Of a DNA stretch of 64,000 nt, positions 1 through 11,226 are shown one piece after another (within the stretch, counting starts at the first letter, position 1; every line of letters starts with the position of its first letter). The notes under the pieces are model-generated. The model saw only the letters and a program-made list of their open reading frames with translations, had not been told where the DNA came from and did no database searches. Location: contig CM077832.1 in assembly GCA_039720395.1 (NCBI GenBank), positions 23,957,607 through 24,021,606 on the forward strand, read 5' to 3'. The translations under genes and the position numbers were made by a program. The DNA comes from Liquidambar formosana. Taxonomy: Eukaryota > Streptophyta > Magnoliopsida > Saxifragales > Altingiaceae.

Positions 1-429
1 TCAAAAAGTTGGATGAAAATTCTATAACCTTTAATAGTAGATCAGGGAATACTCAACATTTTCTCTTATCAGGGGGTTAGGGCAGCCAAATGTTAGGACT
101 GTAAGGTTAGGGAGACCTTAACCACTTAAGATATGATAGGACTGTCTTAGGAGTGAAATTCAACTCAAGTTGTTGTGGGTAATTGCTAAACCATAACCGA
201 AGCGACCACATTTGGTTCTCAAAACTTTACACATAAATAAAACGTCAAGTGAATGGACTTGTTTCTTGCCAACCCATCAAATCTTTGAGTTGGTTCTAAT
301 TGGCTTTATTCCCTCACATTCTGTTTAAGATTTAATTTAATTTTTTATATTTATTTTGCACTATTTTTTTAATTGTTTGTTTATTTATTTATATATTTAT
401 TTTTTACACAAATGAAGGAATTGGGATTC
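1..429. other. Unassigned AT-rich stretch
   Basis: No coding frame, terminal repeat or RNA gene is recognisable. From about 325 the sequence is strongly T/A-rich. It directly precedes LINE debris, so it may be decayed LINE or intergenic DNA. Confidence 0.4.
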
Positions 430-660
430 AGGAGCTAAAATTGATTTCCACTGTTGAAGTATTACGTGGGCCTTTTTTCAATATTGTTTGGAAGGTGGTG
501 AAAGATGACTTAAATAAAAAATTTTCTTGATCTTTTTGGTGGAAATTGTTTTGATTTTTGAAAGAAGTATTGATGCTACTTTTATTTGTTGATTCAAAAG
601 TTTGGGGGTGGTGGAGCTAAAAGATTTTAGGCCAATTAGCTTAATGGGGGAGGAATTACA
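430..660 (+). pseudogene. Decayed L1-type LINE reverse transcriptase fragment
   Basis: Reading through stops and frame changes, the segment resembles the stretch of plant L1-type LINE ORF2 just before the RT core: a FWKVVKDDL-like start, then KDFRPISLMG, a close match to the conserved DFRPISL motif. Only about 75 residues are left and several stops interrupt them, so it is a dead fragment. The retained part would belong to the reverse transcriptase used in target-primed retrotransposition. The downstream part of RT is absent; the sequence changes character after 660, before the Copia insertion at 900. Confidence 0.6.
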
Positions 661-1410
661 AGATTATTGCAAGGGTCATGGCAAAAGTCTAAAGTTTCGA
701 TTGGAACATGAATTTGGAATTAAAACAAAGAATTGCAATTCCAATTCTAATTCTCTCAGAATTAGAATTGAATTGGAATTAGGTGAAATTACAATTCCAT
801 TGTTTGGATGACCTGAAAAATTAAACTAAAAATCTGGCTTTTGATTATAATTTTAATTTATTTGTTTTATTGGTTTAGTTCCAAGACTTAAGGGGGGAGT
901 GTTGTCCCAAATATATAACCCTAGAGGGGGGGTGAATAGGGTTATTGGCCAAATTAAAAACTAATTGCAAACTTAAAATCAGATTATTGCAAGTGAAAGT
1001 AAATATAAGAACAAGCAATCATAAGGAGATAAAGAGGAAGAGAATGCAAACGATATTAACGAGGTTCAGCCTCCCGCCTACGTCCTCACCTCAAGAGCTC
1101 GTTTAAGGATTTACTAATCCACTATCACTCTCCTTCAAGGTGGAGCTGCAAACCTTTACAACTCCAAGTGTTCTTCACCAACACTTTTTCAACACTTTTT
1201 CAAGACACACTCTTCAAGTGCTTACAAATGGGGGTTCTCTCAACCCTTGAATACTAGATGATTTGAGTATGTTTTTGTGCTTAAGAAACTCTCTCAAAAG
1301 AGTAGATACACTGAAATTGAAAGCTCACCTAGCTATTGAAGTGAAATTAGGGCTTGCAAATGAATGATTTTGTTTGTAACTCAATGAATACTCATTAATG
1401 AGTTTAACTC

Positions 1411-1425
1411 ATATATATATAGCCC
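1411..1425 (-). promoter_or_regulatory. Putative TATA box of the Copia 3' LTR
   Basis: On the - strand the sequence reads CTATATATATATGAG, a good plant TATA box in the element's transcription direction. The equivalent place in the other LTR (about 10256-10270) reads CCATATATACATGAG. Confidence 0.5.
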
Positions 1426-1529
1426 AAGGGTCCAAGTGACCGTTTTGTAACAATAAATGCTGGGAAAGATGGTTTGGTGGGCATTTAATGCTTAAAAGAC
1501 CATTTGAAAAACTAGCCGTTATGAGTCAG

Positions 1530-2045
1530 TCTCGAGAGATTTAGACGTCTAAAATCGATTTAAGATGTCTTATTTTGCTTAAGACGTCTTAATCAGGCGT
1601 CTTAAAAAACCAGAGGACTGATTTCTATAGAGGTTTTTCAAGGTCACTGTTCATGAGGATTCAGTCGTCTTAAACTATTTTAAGACATCTTAAACCTCTT
1701 TAAGACGTCTTAAACCTCTTTAAGACGTCTTAAACCTCTTTAAGATGTCTTAAACCTCTTTAAGACGTCTTATACTCACGTCTTAAAAAACCAGAGAGGA
1801 TGTATATTGAGGTCTGTTCATTTCAGACGTCTTAAACAACTTTCAGACGTCTTAAAGTCCATTTCAGACGTCTGATTTAGATGTCTTAATAAACCAGAGA
1901 AGATGTATATTTTGTCATCATTTTTCAGACGTCTTAAGCTTATTTCAGACATCTTAATCATGATTCATACGTCTTAAACAAAGTTTCAGACGTCTTAATC
2001 AGATTGCAGGACGTCTTAAATATTTTTAAGACGTCTTAAAGCTCT
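1530..2045. repeat. AGACGTCT palindrome array in the Copia 3' LTR
   Basis: About twenty copies of the 8-bp palindrome AGACGTCT or one-base variants, usually inside longer TTAAGACGTCTTAA or TTTCAGACGTCTTAA. A corresponding array lies in the other LTR at about 10385-10830. Sireviruses are known for palindromic repeat clusters in their LTRs; this family would use a different motif. Confidence 0.85.
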
Positions 2046-2433
2046 GCAGTATAAATTGAATTTTAAGAGCTTAAGACCTGATTTTTAAGGGATCATTTCC
2101 TTAAGTCAATAGACTCTAAATATGATTGAATGGGTTTATTTTAAGTGTTACAAGTTAATGCATGAACCTAAAGCCCTTAAATCACAAATGAACATAAATT
2201 GGGATCAATCTTATATTGAATCCTATTTGTCTTTCACTTGATCTTCGTTTGGCTTAGATATTATCAATTCTTTTTGATGTTCATCATGTGCCATGCCTTT
2301 GTTTGAGTTAGATGATTTGCTGTAGCTTGGATTTTAACTTGTCTTAAGCTTAATTTGAAATCATTAGTACTTAAGACCTTCTTATGCATTGTTATCATCA
2401 AAATTAATGGTATTGAAACCATTTGGGCCAACA

Positions 2434-2446
2434 ATCTCCCCCTTTT
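2434..2446 (-). other. Polypurine tract of the Copia element
   Basis: On the - strand the 13 bases read AAAAGGGGGAGAT and abut the TGTTGGCCC start of the 3' LTR. This is the expected plus-strand primer for reverse transcription and fixes the element's orientation. Confidence 0.9.
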
Positions 2447-2810
2447 GATGATGACAATTCGTAGATGTCTTTGGGAGGAAATAAATCAATTTAAATTTTG
2501 CATTCATAGCATATTTCTCCCCCTATCAATTTGCGCAAGGTAAGAAATGACATATGGAAAAGTTTGACAATTATAGAGATTTCAACTTTGGAATAAATTG
2601 ATATATTATTTCATAAGTCTAGGGATTTCAAATTTGGAATAAACTGATATATCATTTCATAAGTCAAAATGTGTACATCTAAAAGTAAAAAAAAATTCAA
2701 CATAACATAACAACTTTCCATAACAAATGATTATCCAATACATCCAAAATAAAACCCAAAACATCAAGATATCCAAAATTCTTCTCCCCCTTTGTCAACA
2801 TCAAAAAGAA

Positions 2811-4301
2811 TTAAGGGGCAGGAAGTCGAGGAGGCAGGCGCTGAGCAAGATCTTCCTGGGCTTCCTTGAGGTTCTTCATCTCGACAGATATATCATTGAT
2901 GCAATCATGCATCCCTTCTAGCTTCCAGTGGACATACTTCTTTAAACTCTTCATTTGTTGAGAAATGGATAAAAATAGATCCTTCACTGAGGTACCAGAA
3001 GAGGAAGTGGGAGCACGAGAAGGAGAATGAGCAGGAGAAGGAGAGGAGTGAAGAGAGGCAGACGAGGGGGAATCGTCCTCACCAGTGGGGTGAAAACTGA
3101 GTGGGTCGAGATCATCAAGAGAAGGTCTGTGGATGGTGGAGGAATAGAAGAAGAAGAAGGGCTGAGAAGAAGATGAAGGAGCAGTACCAGCAAGTTTGGG
3201 AACCCAAGTTCCATCCTTGCACTTATAGCCCATGAGCCCAAGCATGTATGTCCCAATCTCGTCCTTGTGTGAAGGAGTTTTAGTGATAATGGCATAGGTG
3301 AGAGGGACGGAGAAATGCTGAAAAATTGCAGTGAGTGCAGCTCCATAGGGAAGTGGGCTTTTGGCATGTTTGTGTTCGGAGGCCATATGATAGATCATGA
3401 GGTGGCTGACATCTATAGGAGTATGAGTGAGGATGCACCAAATCAGGTAAACATCTGTGTAGGAGACATAGGTCTCGGCGACCTACTTCTAGGCAAGATG
3501 TTATTTGAGATAATTTTGTGAATGATGTTGCTTTCTAGGGTGAGTTTGTTAATGGGAAGCTTCACAGCAGTAGTGATAGTGGGATCACCACTTATGAGTT
3601 GAATGACCGCAATTTTGTCAAATTTATCAACACGGGCCATTGATTTTTGTCTTGAATGGCAACACCCCCATAAGGAATATGAAAAATTTGATTCAAAATA
3701 GAGGCATTTAGAGAAATTTGGGTGCCGTGAACAAGAGAGGTTCCCGTCCCAATCTTTTCCATTTTAAAATTGGCATAAAACAATTGAGTTAAGTTGGAAT
3801 ATTCAGGAAGAGAGAGGGGGACTAAACTCATAAAGTCCAATGGCTTGAAAGAGAGAGATGATGTTGGGAAATAACTTAGAAACGGTTCTTTGAGTACCTT
3901 TGGATACACGATCTTTCTATCCATAAATCGAGTGAGATAGAGTTCTCGAACAGCATCGGATCGGTAGAGCATCGCGTCGGTGAGAACTAAGGGTGGAGTA
4001 TCCTATCTTGAGCCTCGACCTCGTCTGGCTCATGGCCTGAGTCGTAGTCTGGATGGCCAGGAAGGACGCGAGACGGCGGTGGTTGTGGCATAGGAAGTGG
4101 TGGCTGAGAAGAGGACCCTTGCTTCTTAGCACCGCGATGGGAGCGAAGCCCTTTCTTGGTGTTGGTAGCGGAGGATTTCTTGCGGGAGGATCCTTCACCG
4201 GCCGTGGTTGTAGGTGGCGGCACCGGTGGTGGAGGGATGGGATCCTCATCTTTGTCGTGCTTAGTTCTTGTCGGAGGAACCACTTTCTTCATTTGTACCA
4301 T
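2811..4301 (-). pseudogene. Extra sense ORF of the Copia element, putative plant transposon protein domain
   Basis: Reading down the - strand: an ATG at 4301 (MVQMKK) opens a basic, proline-rich N-terminus; a frameshift near 3990 leads into 3972-3592 with KVLKEPFLSYFPTSS and the motif LTQLFYANFKMEKIGTG; another break near 3640 leads to 3640-3443 with a PINKLTLESNIIHKIISN segment; a further break precedes 3398-2811 with SPLPYGAALTAIFQHFSVP and a C-terminal predicted coiled coil (KSLKKYVHWKLEGMHDCIND). This order matches the plant 'putative plant transposon protein' domain (Pfam Transposase_32 as I recall it). About 495 residues in all, in the env-like position between pol and the 3' LTR. The function of such proteins is unknown. 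It is preceded by its own leader and a palindrome cluster, suggesting separate expression. Confidence 0.65.
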
Positions 4302-4480
4302 GGAAGAGAAAGTGACAGTGGTGAGAGAGAGAGAGAGAAAAAGTGTGAGAGAAGTGAGGAAGGGTTAGGGTTTTTGTAGGAGAAGAGGAACACGGGGGGG
4401 TGTGACATTTGGAGATGGTGGTGATGGTTGGTTGAAGTGGAGGAAGGTGAAGAGGAAAAGCCCGCAAAAAAAATGAGACG
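4302..4480 (-). promoter_or_regulatory. Leader of the extra Copia ORF with telo-box and CT tract
   Basis: On the - strand, just upstream of the ATG at 4301, there is a CT-rich run (+ strand GA repeat 4324-4341) and AAAACCCTAACCCT, a telo-box-like motif (+ strand 4363-4377). Both are common in plant 5' leaders. This supports, without proving, a subgenomic promoter. Confidence 0.45.
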
Positions 4481-4514
4481 TTTTGAAAGAATTAGGGCTC
4501 GAAATAGTGAAATA

Positions 4515-4760
4515 GTGTACCAGATTCAGACGTCTGAATCTGTTTCAGACGTCTGAAATCCACGGGATATAAAAAAATCAGCCTGATGAAATCAGATGTG
4601 ATAGCCATTTTCAAATGTCTGAAACAGGCGTCTGAAATTACCAGAGAGCCAAAAAATTGTTCAAAATCCGTTTAAGTTTTAAGACGTCTGAACAAGGTTT
4701 TAAGACATCTGAAAAACTTTAAGTCGTCTGAAATTAAAATAAGACGTCTTAAACAGCCTG
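4515..4760. repeat. AGACGTCT palindrome cluster upstream of the extra Copia ORF
   Basis: Eight or so copies of TTCAGACGTCTGAA, TTAAGACGTCTGAA and near variants lie between the RNase H stop and the start of the extra ORF. The core is the same as in the LTRs, but the arms end in CTGAA rather than CTTAA. Confidence 0.8.
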
Positions 4761-4789
4761 AAAAGCAATTTGTGAAAATTGTTCAAATA

Positions 4790-6802
4790 TCAACACACAT
4801 CATCACTCAAGCACATACCCAGTTCACTTTTTATGAAGTTAAACCTATCTTTTTGAAGAGGTTTAGTGAAGATATCCGCTAATTGGTGTTCCGTACCAAC
4901 AAACTCAATCTCAACATCACCTCTTTGAACATGATCTTGTATAAAATGATGTCTAATTTCAATGTGTTTGGTGTGTGAATGCTGTATAGGGTTCTTAGTT
5001 AGATTGATTGCACTTGTATTATCACATTTTATGGGAATATGATTATAATGAAGTCCAAAGTCCTCAAGTTGTTGTTTCATATACAACACTTGTGCACAAC
5101 AACTACCGGCCGCTAAGTATTCGGCCTCGGCTGTAGAAAGAGCAATCGAAGTTTGGTTCTTGCTAAACCAAGAAACTATGGAATGTTCAAGAGGAAAGTG
5201 ATAAGTCCCACTTGTGCTTTTGTGACCATCTTTACATTCGGTAAAGTCCGCATCGGAATAGCTTAGCATGTCAAATGATGTGAACTTAGGATACCATATG
5301 CCAAGATTAATAGTGCCACTAAGATATTTAAATAAGCGTTTAACGGCAAATATGTGAGATTCTTTGGGACATGATTGATATCTAGCACACAAACATATGC
5401 TATACGTGATATCCGGTCTACTTGCGGTGAGATAAAGTAAACTACCAATCATACTTCGGTATTTCTTTTGATCCACGCAGTTACCTTTCTCATCCTTCTC
5501 AAGTTTGATGGAGGTGCTCATAGGAGTGGTGAAAATCCTTCTATTTTCCAATCCATACTTCTTGATTAAATCTTTGACATATTTGGATTGATTTAAGTAG
5601 GTTCCTTCCTTTGTTTGCTTGATTTGAAGTCTAAGGAAGAAATTGAGTTCGCCCATCATGCTCATTTTAAATTTTTCTTGTGTGACTTTAGCAAAATCCT
5701 CACACAAATTTTCATTAGTAGAACCAAATATAATATCATCAACATATATTTGAATAATAAGCATGTCCTTATCAATGGGTTTTGATGAAAAATGTGGTAT
5801 CAAGTTTTCTTCTTTTAAAACCATTTTTAATTAGGAAACCACTAAGTCTTTCATACCAAGCTCTAGGAGCTTGTTTCAAACCATATAAAGCTTTTGATAA
5901 TTTGAACACGTGGTTTGGAAATTCATGATTTTCAAAATCAGGAGGTTGTTCAACATAAACTTCCTCTTCAATAAAACCATTTAAGAAAGCACTCTTGACA
6001 TCTGGAATAATTTGAAATCTTTATGGCATGCAAATGCAAGTAGCATCCTAATGGCTTCAAGCCTAACAACCGGTGCATATGTCTCATCATAATCAATGCC
6101 TTCTTGTTGATTGAAACCTTGGGCAACTAATGGTGCCTTGTTTCTAACAATGGTGCCCGATTCATCTTTCTTGTTTCTATAGACCTACTTAGTGCCTATT
6201 ACACCATGGTTATGTGGTCTAGGAACCAAGGTCTAAACCTTGTTCCTTTCAAATTGGTTAAGCTCTTCTTGCACAGCTAGTATCCAAGATTCATCACTTT
6301 CGGCCTCATTTATATTCTTAGGTTCAATTTGAGATAAAAATGCAAGATGATCACATATATTTCTCATGGAAGAACAAGTTCTTACCCCACGTGAGGGTTC
6401 ACCTAAGATTTGATCTTTAGGATGATTCCTCACAAATTTCCAAGTCTTGGTGACATCCGAATGAAGTGGAGTATTTTCAACTTCTACTTCTTCTTCAGAT
6501 TTCTTGACTTCAACGACTTCATCTTCTTCTTTCTCTTTTCCTTTGTCTTGTGGGTCTTGCTTGTTATTTAGATTCAAGTTTTCAACTTGTTCTTGCAAGC
6601 TTGTACTTACATCATCATCATCATCTACATTCCTCTTTGTGGCAAGAGGGTTAGTTTCATCAAATACAACATGCATAGATTCTTGAACGGTTAATGTTCT
6701 CTTGTTAAACACTCTATATGCTTTACTTTTCATAGAATAACCAAGAAATACACCTTCATCAGATTTAGAATCAAACTTAGAAAGTTTATTTCTATCATTC
6801 AA
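4790..6802 (-). pseudogene. Copia reverse transcriptase and RNase H
   Basis: 6802-6233 carries the retrovirus-like linker (SKSDEGVFLGYSMKSKAYRV), typical of the IN-RT junction of Copia polyproteins. 6230-5825 continues the RT fingers in broken frames (WVYRNKKDESGTIVRNK). 5824-4790 holds the RT palm with the catalytic YVDDIIFGS and the RNase H domain with TAEAEYLAAGSC, KCDNTSAINL and the terminal QLADIFTKPL. RT copies the genomic RNA into DNA and RNase H removes the RNA strand, in the cytoplasmic virus-like particle. Several in-frame stops (for example at 5825-5830) make this copy inactive. The match to SIRE-type pol is closer than to other Copia branches. Confidence 0.88.
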
Positions 6803-6859
6803 TATAAAGCATTTACAACCAACGACTTTAAAGTAACCTATATTAGGTTTCTTATCATT

Positions 6860-7925
6860 TCATAATTCATAAGGAGTCTTACCAAGTTTAGATCTTAATA
6901 GTACTCGGTTCATTACATAGCATGAAGTATGAACGGCCTGGGCCCAAAAATATTGAGGTAAAGAATGTTCATTAAGCATAGTTCTAGACATTTCTTCAAG
7001 TGTTCTATTCTTTCTTTCAACTACACCATTTTGTTGGGGAGTTTTAGGAGCGGAGAAATTGTGACCAAAGCCATTCTCATCACAATATTGTTTAATATCC
7101 TTATTGACAAATTCGCTCCCCTTATCACTCCTAACATTTGTAATGATATAGTCCTTTCTCATTTTGGACCTTTCTACAATATGTAACAAATGTAGCATGA
7201 GTCTCATCTTTATGTGCAAGGAAGAACACCCATGTATATCTAGAGTAGTCATCTTCAATCACAAATGCATAGTGCTTCCCTCCAAGGCTAGCAATTGCAA
7301 TAGGTCCAAATAAGTCCATATGAATAAGTTGTAAAGGTCTTGTAGTTGAAATATGAGATTTTGTTTTGAAAGAGGACTTGGTTTGTTTTCCAAATTGGCA
7401 TGCATTACAAACTCCATCTTTTGAAAATTTTGTTTTTGGTAAACCTCTTACAAGTTCATGCCTAGAAAGTTTTGAAATCAAATCCATGTTAGCATATCCA
7501 AGTCTTTTATGCCATAACCAATGATTTTCATTTAAAGCGGAGAAGCAATGTACATTTTGTAATGCGATTTCTTCAAACTCTATAGCATAGATGTTACCAA
7601 TCCTATATGCAACAAATAGGGTCTTGTCAACATCCTCAATTATGCATTTATTAGATTTAAAAGTAACTCTATAAACTTTATCACATAATTGACTAATGCT
7701 AAGGAGATTATGCTTTAAACCATCAACTAATAAAATATTTTCAACACAAAAAGAGGAATTCTTACCAACCTTGCCAATGCCAATTATCTTACCCTTGGCA
7801 TTGTCTCCAAAAGTCACGAATCCGCCATCCTTGGGCTTCAAAGAGACGAATTTTGATCTATCTCCCGTCATGTACCTTGAGCAACCGCTATCAAGAAACC
7901 ATTTCTCATTGCTTGAAGACTTCAA
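6860..7925 (-). pseudogene. Copia protease and integrase
   Basis: 7925-7131 opens with the aspartic protease motif WFLDSGCSRYMTG, followed by the GAG pre-integrase zinc-binding region (HKRLGYANMDLISKL, then CNACQFGKQ) and the first integrase catalytic Asp in HMDLFGPIA. After a frame break, 7258-6860 carries the second Asp (VRSDKGSEF) and the catalytic Glu in QQNGVVERKNRTLEEM. The DDE triad is therefore still visible, but the frame is broken in the overlap of the two segments (7131-7258). The protease matures the polyprotein; integrase inserts the cDNA. Confidence 0.88.
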
Positions 7926-7944
7926 GCATACCTACACAACAATT

Positions 7945-9678
7945 TTAAGTAACTTTTTTTGGTATCCATATTTTCTTGGGTCTATAGGGGTTAATCATAG
8001 GAGGTGAGGTTCCCTTAACCACCCACACCTTCTTGGTGAAACCTTTAGGTCTTCTTCTCATGTTACAAGTATAAATATTATGTCCTTCCTTATTACAATA
8101 AGTACATGAGATTTTAGGTGAACTAGAGGCTTTAGGCTTTAGGAAAAAAATTAATGTAGGATTTTTTTTAACATGTTCTCGATAACCAATTCCGGCCTTG
8201 TCAAAGCACCATCTTTGACTAGTTAATATCTTATCCAAGTTACCCCTTCCATTGGTAAACTTGGCCAAGGTATTAGTCAAGTCTTCAATCTTTTCTTTCA
8301 ATGAAATATTTTCACTTTCAAGACTAGATTGAGAGATGGTAGGGGGTGAGTCTATCTTGCTTTTCAACTCTAAGTTTTCATTTTTCAAAGTATCTAGTTC
8401 TTCTTGGATAGATATGATATTCTTTTTCAAATAATTGTTTTTGTGAGAAAATCTTTTTAATTCAAGAAAAGTGTCTTCAAGTGCATTTTGCAATTCTTCA
8501 TAAGTAGGAGGTTATTCTATAGGATAATCAATAGAATTAGGTTTAATTACCTCACCTTCTTTTGCCATGAGACAAAAGTTTGCAATCTCTTGATCGCAAG
8601 AATTCTCTTCCTCTTCTTCTTCATTACTATTTACTTCATCATCCCAAGTGACGGTAAAAGCTTTCTTCTTGAATTTTCTATTGTCCTTGAAGTTGTTGTT
8701 GTTGTGACTTGTCTTGTTGTAGTTGTTGTTGAGTTGAGGACAATTTATCTTGATATGCCCGGGTTTCTTGCATTCAAAGCACACTTGTGGTTCTCTATTT
8801 GAGGTCTCTCCTCTATTTGGAATCCTTTTGGAGGAGTCACCCTTATTGAATCTCCTTCCTTGATTTCTTCTAGAAAAGAACTTTTTGAGCTTGTGAGATA
8901 TGAAAGCAATGTCTTCATCTTCTTCATTCTCACATTCTTCACTTAGTGGTTCTTCTTCATCTTGTGAGGCTTTGAAAGCCATGCTTTTAGATGTCTTCCC
9001 TTCATCAATTTCACGAGCTTTGAATGCGAGTTCTTGTGTGACTAGGTTGCTGTCAAGATCACTCAAGATCATTGATGATAGCTCCTTTGATTGAAGTAGA
9101 GTAGTGGTGAGGACATCCCATTGCTTAGGCAAGCTCCTAAGAATTTTTCTCACCAGTTCGGAGTTAGTGTAGGTCTTTCCAAGAGAACTCAAAGGATTAA
9201 TAATAGCATTAAATCTAGTAAACATGTCTCTAATAGATTCATCCTTTTTCATTTTGAACATTTCATATTCACAAACAAGCATATTGATCTTTGCTTCTTT
9301 TACTTGAGATGTTCCTTCATAGGTGACCTCTAATGGATCCCACATCTCTTTGGCACTAGTGCACCTTGAGATTTTGCTAAACTCATCATTAGTTAGAGCA
9401 CAATATAGCAAGCCAATGGCTTTAGAATTAAGTTCAAGAGACTTGTGATCAGTTGTGGTGTATTCTTGTGGTAATTTAGGAAGTGTAACTCCATCTACCA
9501 CTTTAGTAGGGATCAAACGACCCTTAGAAGTGATATTCCATAGCTCATAGCTAGCGGATTGAATAAAAATTTACATTCTAATTTTCCAGAAATTATATAG
9601 AGATGTATATCCATTGAAAAAAGGTGGTCTATTGGACGATTGTCCTTCGATGAATCCATTACCACTATAGTTGGCCAT
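7945..9678 (-). pseudogene. Copia gag with two zinc knuckles
   Basis: The start is an ATG at 9678-9676 followed by MANYSGNGFIEGQSSNRPPF, the usual SIRE gag opening. A stop at about 9573 and another at 8512-8514 interrupt it. 9516-8512 contains the gag core (EMWDPLEVTYEG, VRKILRSLPKQWD) and a CCHC knuckle CFECKKPGHIKINC. 8493-7945 contains a long coiled coil (LKRFSHKNNYLKKNIISI and heptads after it) and a second knuckle CTYCNKEGHNIYTC. Gag would form the virus-like particle and bind genomic RNA. The protein runs into protease without a large gap. Confidence 0.85.
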
Positions 9679-9720
9679 ATCGTTCCTCGCAAGACAAATA
9701 TGTCAAATGTAAGAGGTTGT

Positions 9721-9732
9721 GTTCTGATACCA
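9721..9732 (-). other. Primer binding site of the Copia element
   Basis: On the - strand it reads TGGTATCAGAAC, one mismatch from TGGTATCAGAGC, which pairs with plant initiator Met tRNA. It sits two bases inside the 5' LTR. Confidence 0.88.
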
Positions 9733-9734
9733 AT

Positions 9735-11221
9735 TGTTGTCCCAAATATATAACACTAGAGGGGGTGAATAGGGTTGTTGGCCAAATTAAAAACTAATTG
9801 CAAACTCAAAATCAGATTATTGCAAGTGAAAGTAAATACAAGAACAAGCAATTATAAGGAGATAAAGAGGAAGAGAATGCAAACAATATTAACGAGGTTC
9901 GGCCTCCCGCCTATGTCCTCGCCTCAAGAGCTCGCTTGAGGATTCACTAATCCACTATCACTCTCCTTCAAGGTGGAGTAGTAAACCTTTACAACTCTAA
10001 GTGTTCTTCACCAACACTTGTTCAAGACACACTCTTCAAGTGCTTACAAATGGGGTTCTCTTAACCCTTGAATACTAGATGATTTGAGTATGTTTTTGTG
10101 CTCAAGAAACTCTCTCAAAAGAGTACATACACTGAAATTGAAAGCTCGCTTAGTTATTGATTGATTCACAATAAATGCTCATAAGTGAAATTAGGGCTTG
10201 CAAATGAATGATTTTGTTTGTAGCTCAATGAATACTCATTAGTGAGTTTAACTCATGTATATATGGCCCAAAGGCTCCAAGTGACTGTTCTATAATAATA
10301 AATGCCGGGAAAGATGGTTTGGTGGGCATTTAATGCTCAAAAGACCGTTTGAAAAACTAGCCATTTTGAGTCAGTCTCGAGAGATTCAGACGTTTGAAAT
10401 CGATTTAAGACATCTTATTCTGCTTAAGATGTCTTAATTAAGCGTCTTAAAAAACCAGAGGACTGATTTCTATAGAGGTTTTTCAAGGTCACTGTTCACG
10501 AGGATTCAGTCGTCTTAAACTATTTTTAGACGTCTTAAACCTCTTTAAGACTGTCTTATAGTCACCTCTTAAAAAACCAGAGAGGATGTATATTGAGGTC
10601 TGTTCATTTCAGACGTCTTAAACAACTTTCAGACGTCTTAAAGTTCATTTCAGACAGTCTGATTTGGACGTCTTAATAAACCAGAGAAGGTGTATATTTT
10701 GTCATCATTTTTCAGACGTCTTAAGCTTATTTCAGACGTCTTAATCATGATTCAGACGTCTTAAACAAAGTTTCAGACGTCTTAATCAGATTTCAGACGT
10801 TTTAAATATTTTTAAGACCGTCTTAAAGCTCTGCAGTATAAATTGAATTTTAAGAGCTTAAAACCTGATTTTTAAGGGATCATTTCCTTGAGTTAATAGA
10901 CTCTAAACATGATTGAATGAGTTCATTTTAAGTGTTACAAGTTAATGCATGAACCTAAAGCCCTTAAATCACAAATGAACATAAATTAGGATCAATCTTA
11001 CATTGAATCCTATTTGTCTTTCACCTGATCTTCGTTTGGCTTAGATATTGTCAATTCTTTTTGATGTCCAACATGTGCCATGCCTTTGTTTGAGTTAGAT
11101 GATTTGCTGTAGCTTTGGATTTTAACCTGTCTTAAGCTTAATTTGAAATCATTAGTACTTAAGACCTTCTTATGCATCGTTATCATCAAAATCAATGGTA
11201 GTGAAACCATTTGGGCCAATA
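9735..11221 (-). repeat. 5' LTR of the Copia element
   Basis: 1487 bp, colinear with 900-2433. It has only one copy of the 20-bp unit that is repeated about four and a half times in the other LTR, which explains most of the length difference. The outer end reads GGGCCAATA where the partner has GGGCCAACA, a point change in the terminal dinucleotide. Confidence 0.92.
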
Positions 11222-11226
11222 GGGAG

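Larger units (their letters stand above)
900..2433 (-). repeat. 3' LTR of the Copia element
   Basis: 1534 bp, beginning TGTTGTCCCAA and ending GGGCCAACA on the + strand; its partner is 9735-11221. The bulk (about 1530-2040) is packed with AGACGTCT-type palindromes, including a 20-bp tandem unit (TTAAGACGTCTTAAACCTCT) repeated about four and a half times at 1681-1770. A TATA-like CTATATATATATGAG on the - strand lies at about 1411-1425. Confidence 0.93.
895..11226 (-). mobile_element. Full-length Copia (SIRE/Maximus-like) LTR retrotransposon with target duplications
   Basis: Two long terminal repeats (900-2433 and 9735-11221) bound a - strand gag-pol. The 5-bp sequence GGGAG occurs immediately outside both LTRs (895-899 and 11222-11226), marking a clean insertion. 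In element orientation the order is 5' LTR, PBS (9721-9732), gag with two CCHC knuckles, protease, integrase, RT, RNase H, an extra ORF, PPT (2434-2446) and 3' LTR. LTR length of about 1.5 kb, a gag with coiled-coil region and two knuckles, an initiator-Met-tRNA PBS and an ORF after pol fit the Sirevirus branch of Copia. All coding parts carry stops or frameshifts, so this copy is defective. Confidence 0.93.

Noticed and set aside
1530..2045. CRISPR-like array of regular short repeats
   Set aside because: Units are palindromes inside an LTR, spacers are irregular, and the DNA is plant nuclear.
2811..4301. Env-like gene of the Copia element
   Set aside because: The position fits, but there are no signal or membrane segments and the domain resembles the plant transposon protein domain.
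4053..4379. + strand frame of 108 residues opposite the extra Copia ORF
   Set aside because: Antisense shadow of the proline-rich N-terminus of that ORF.
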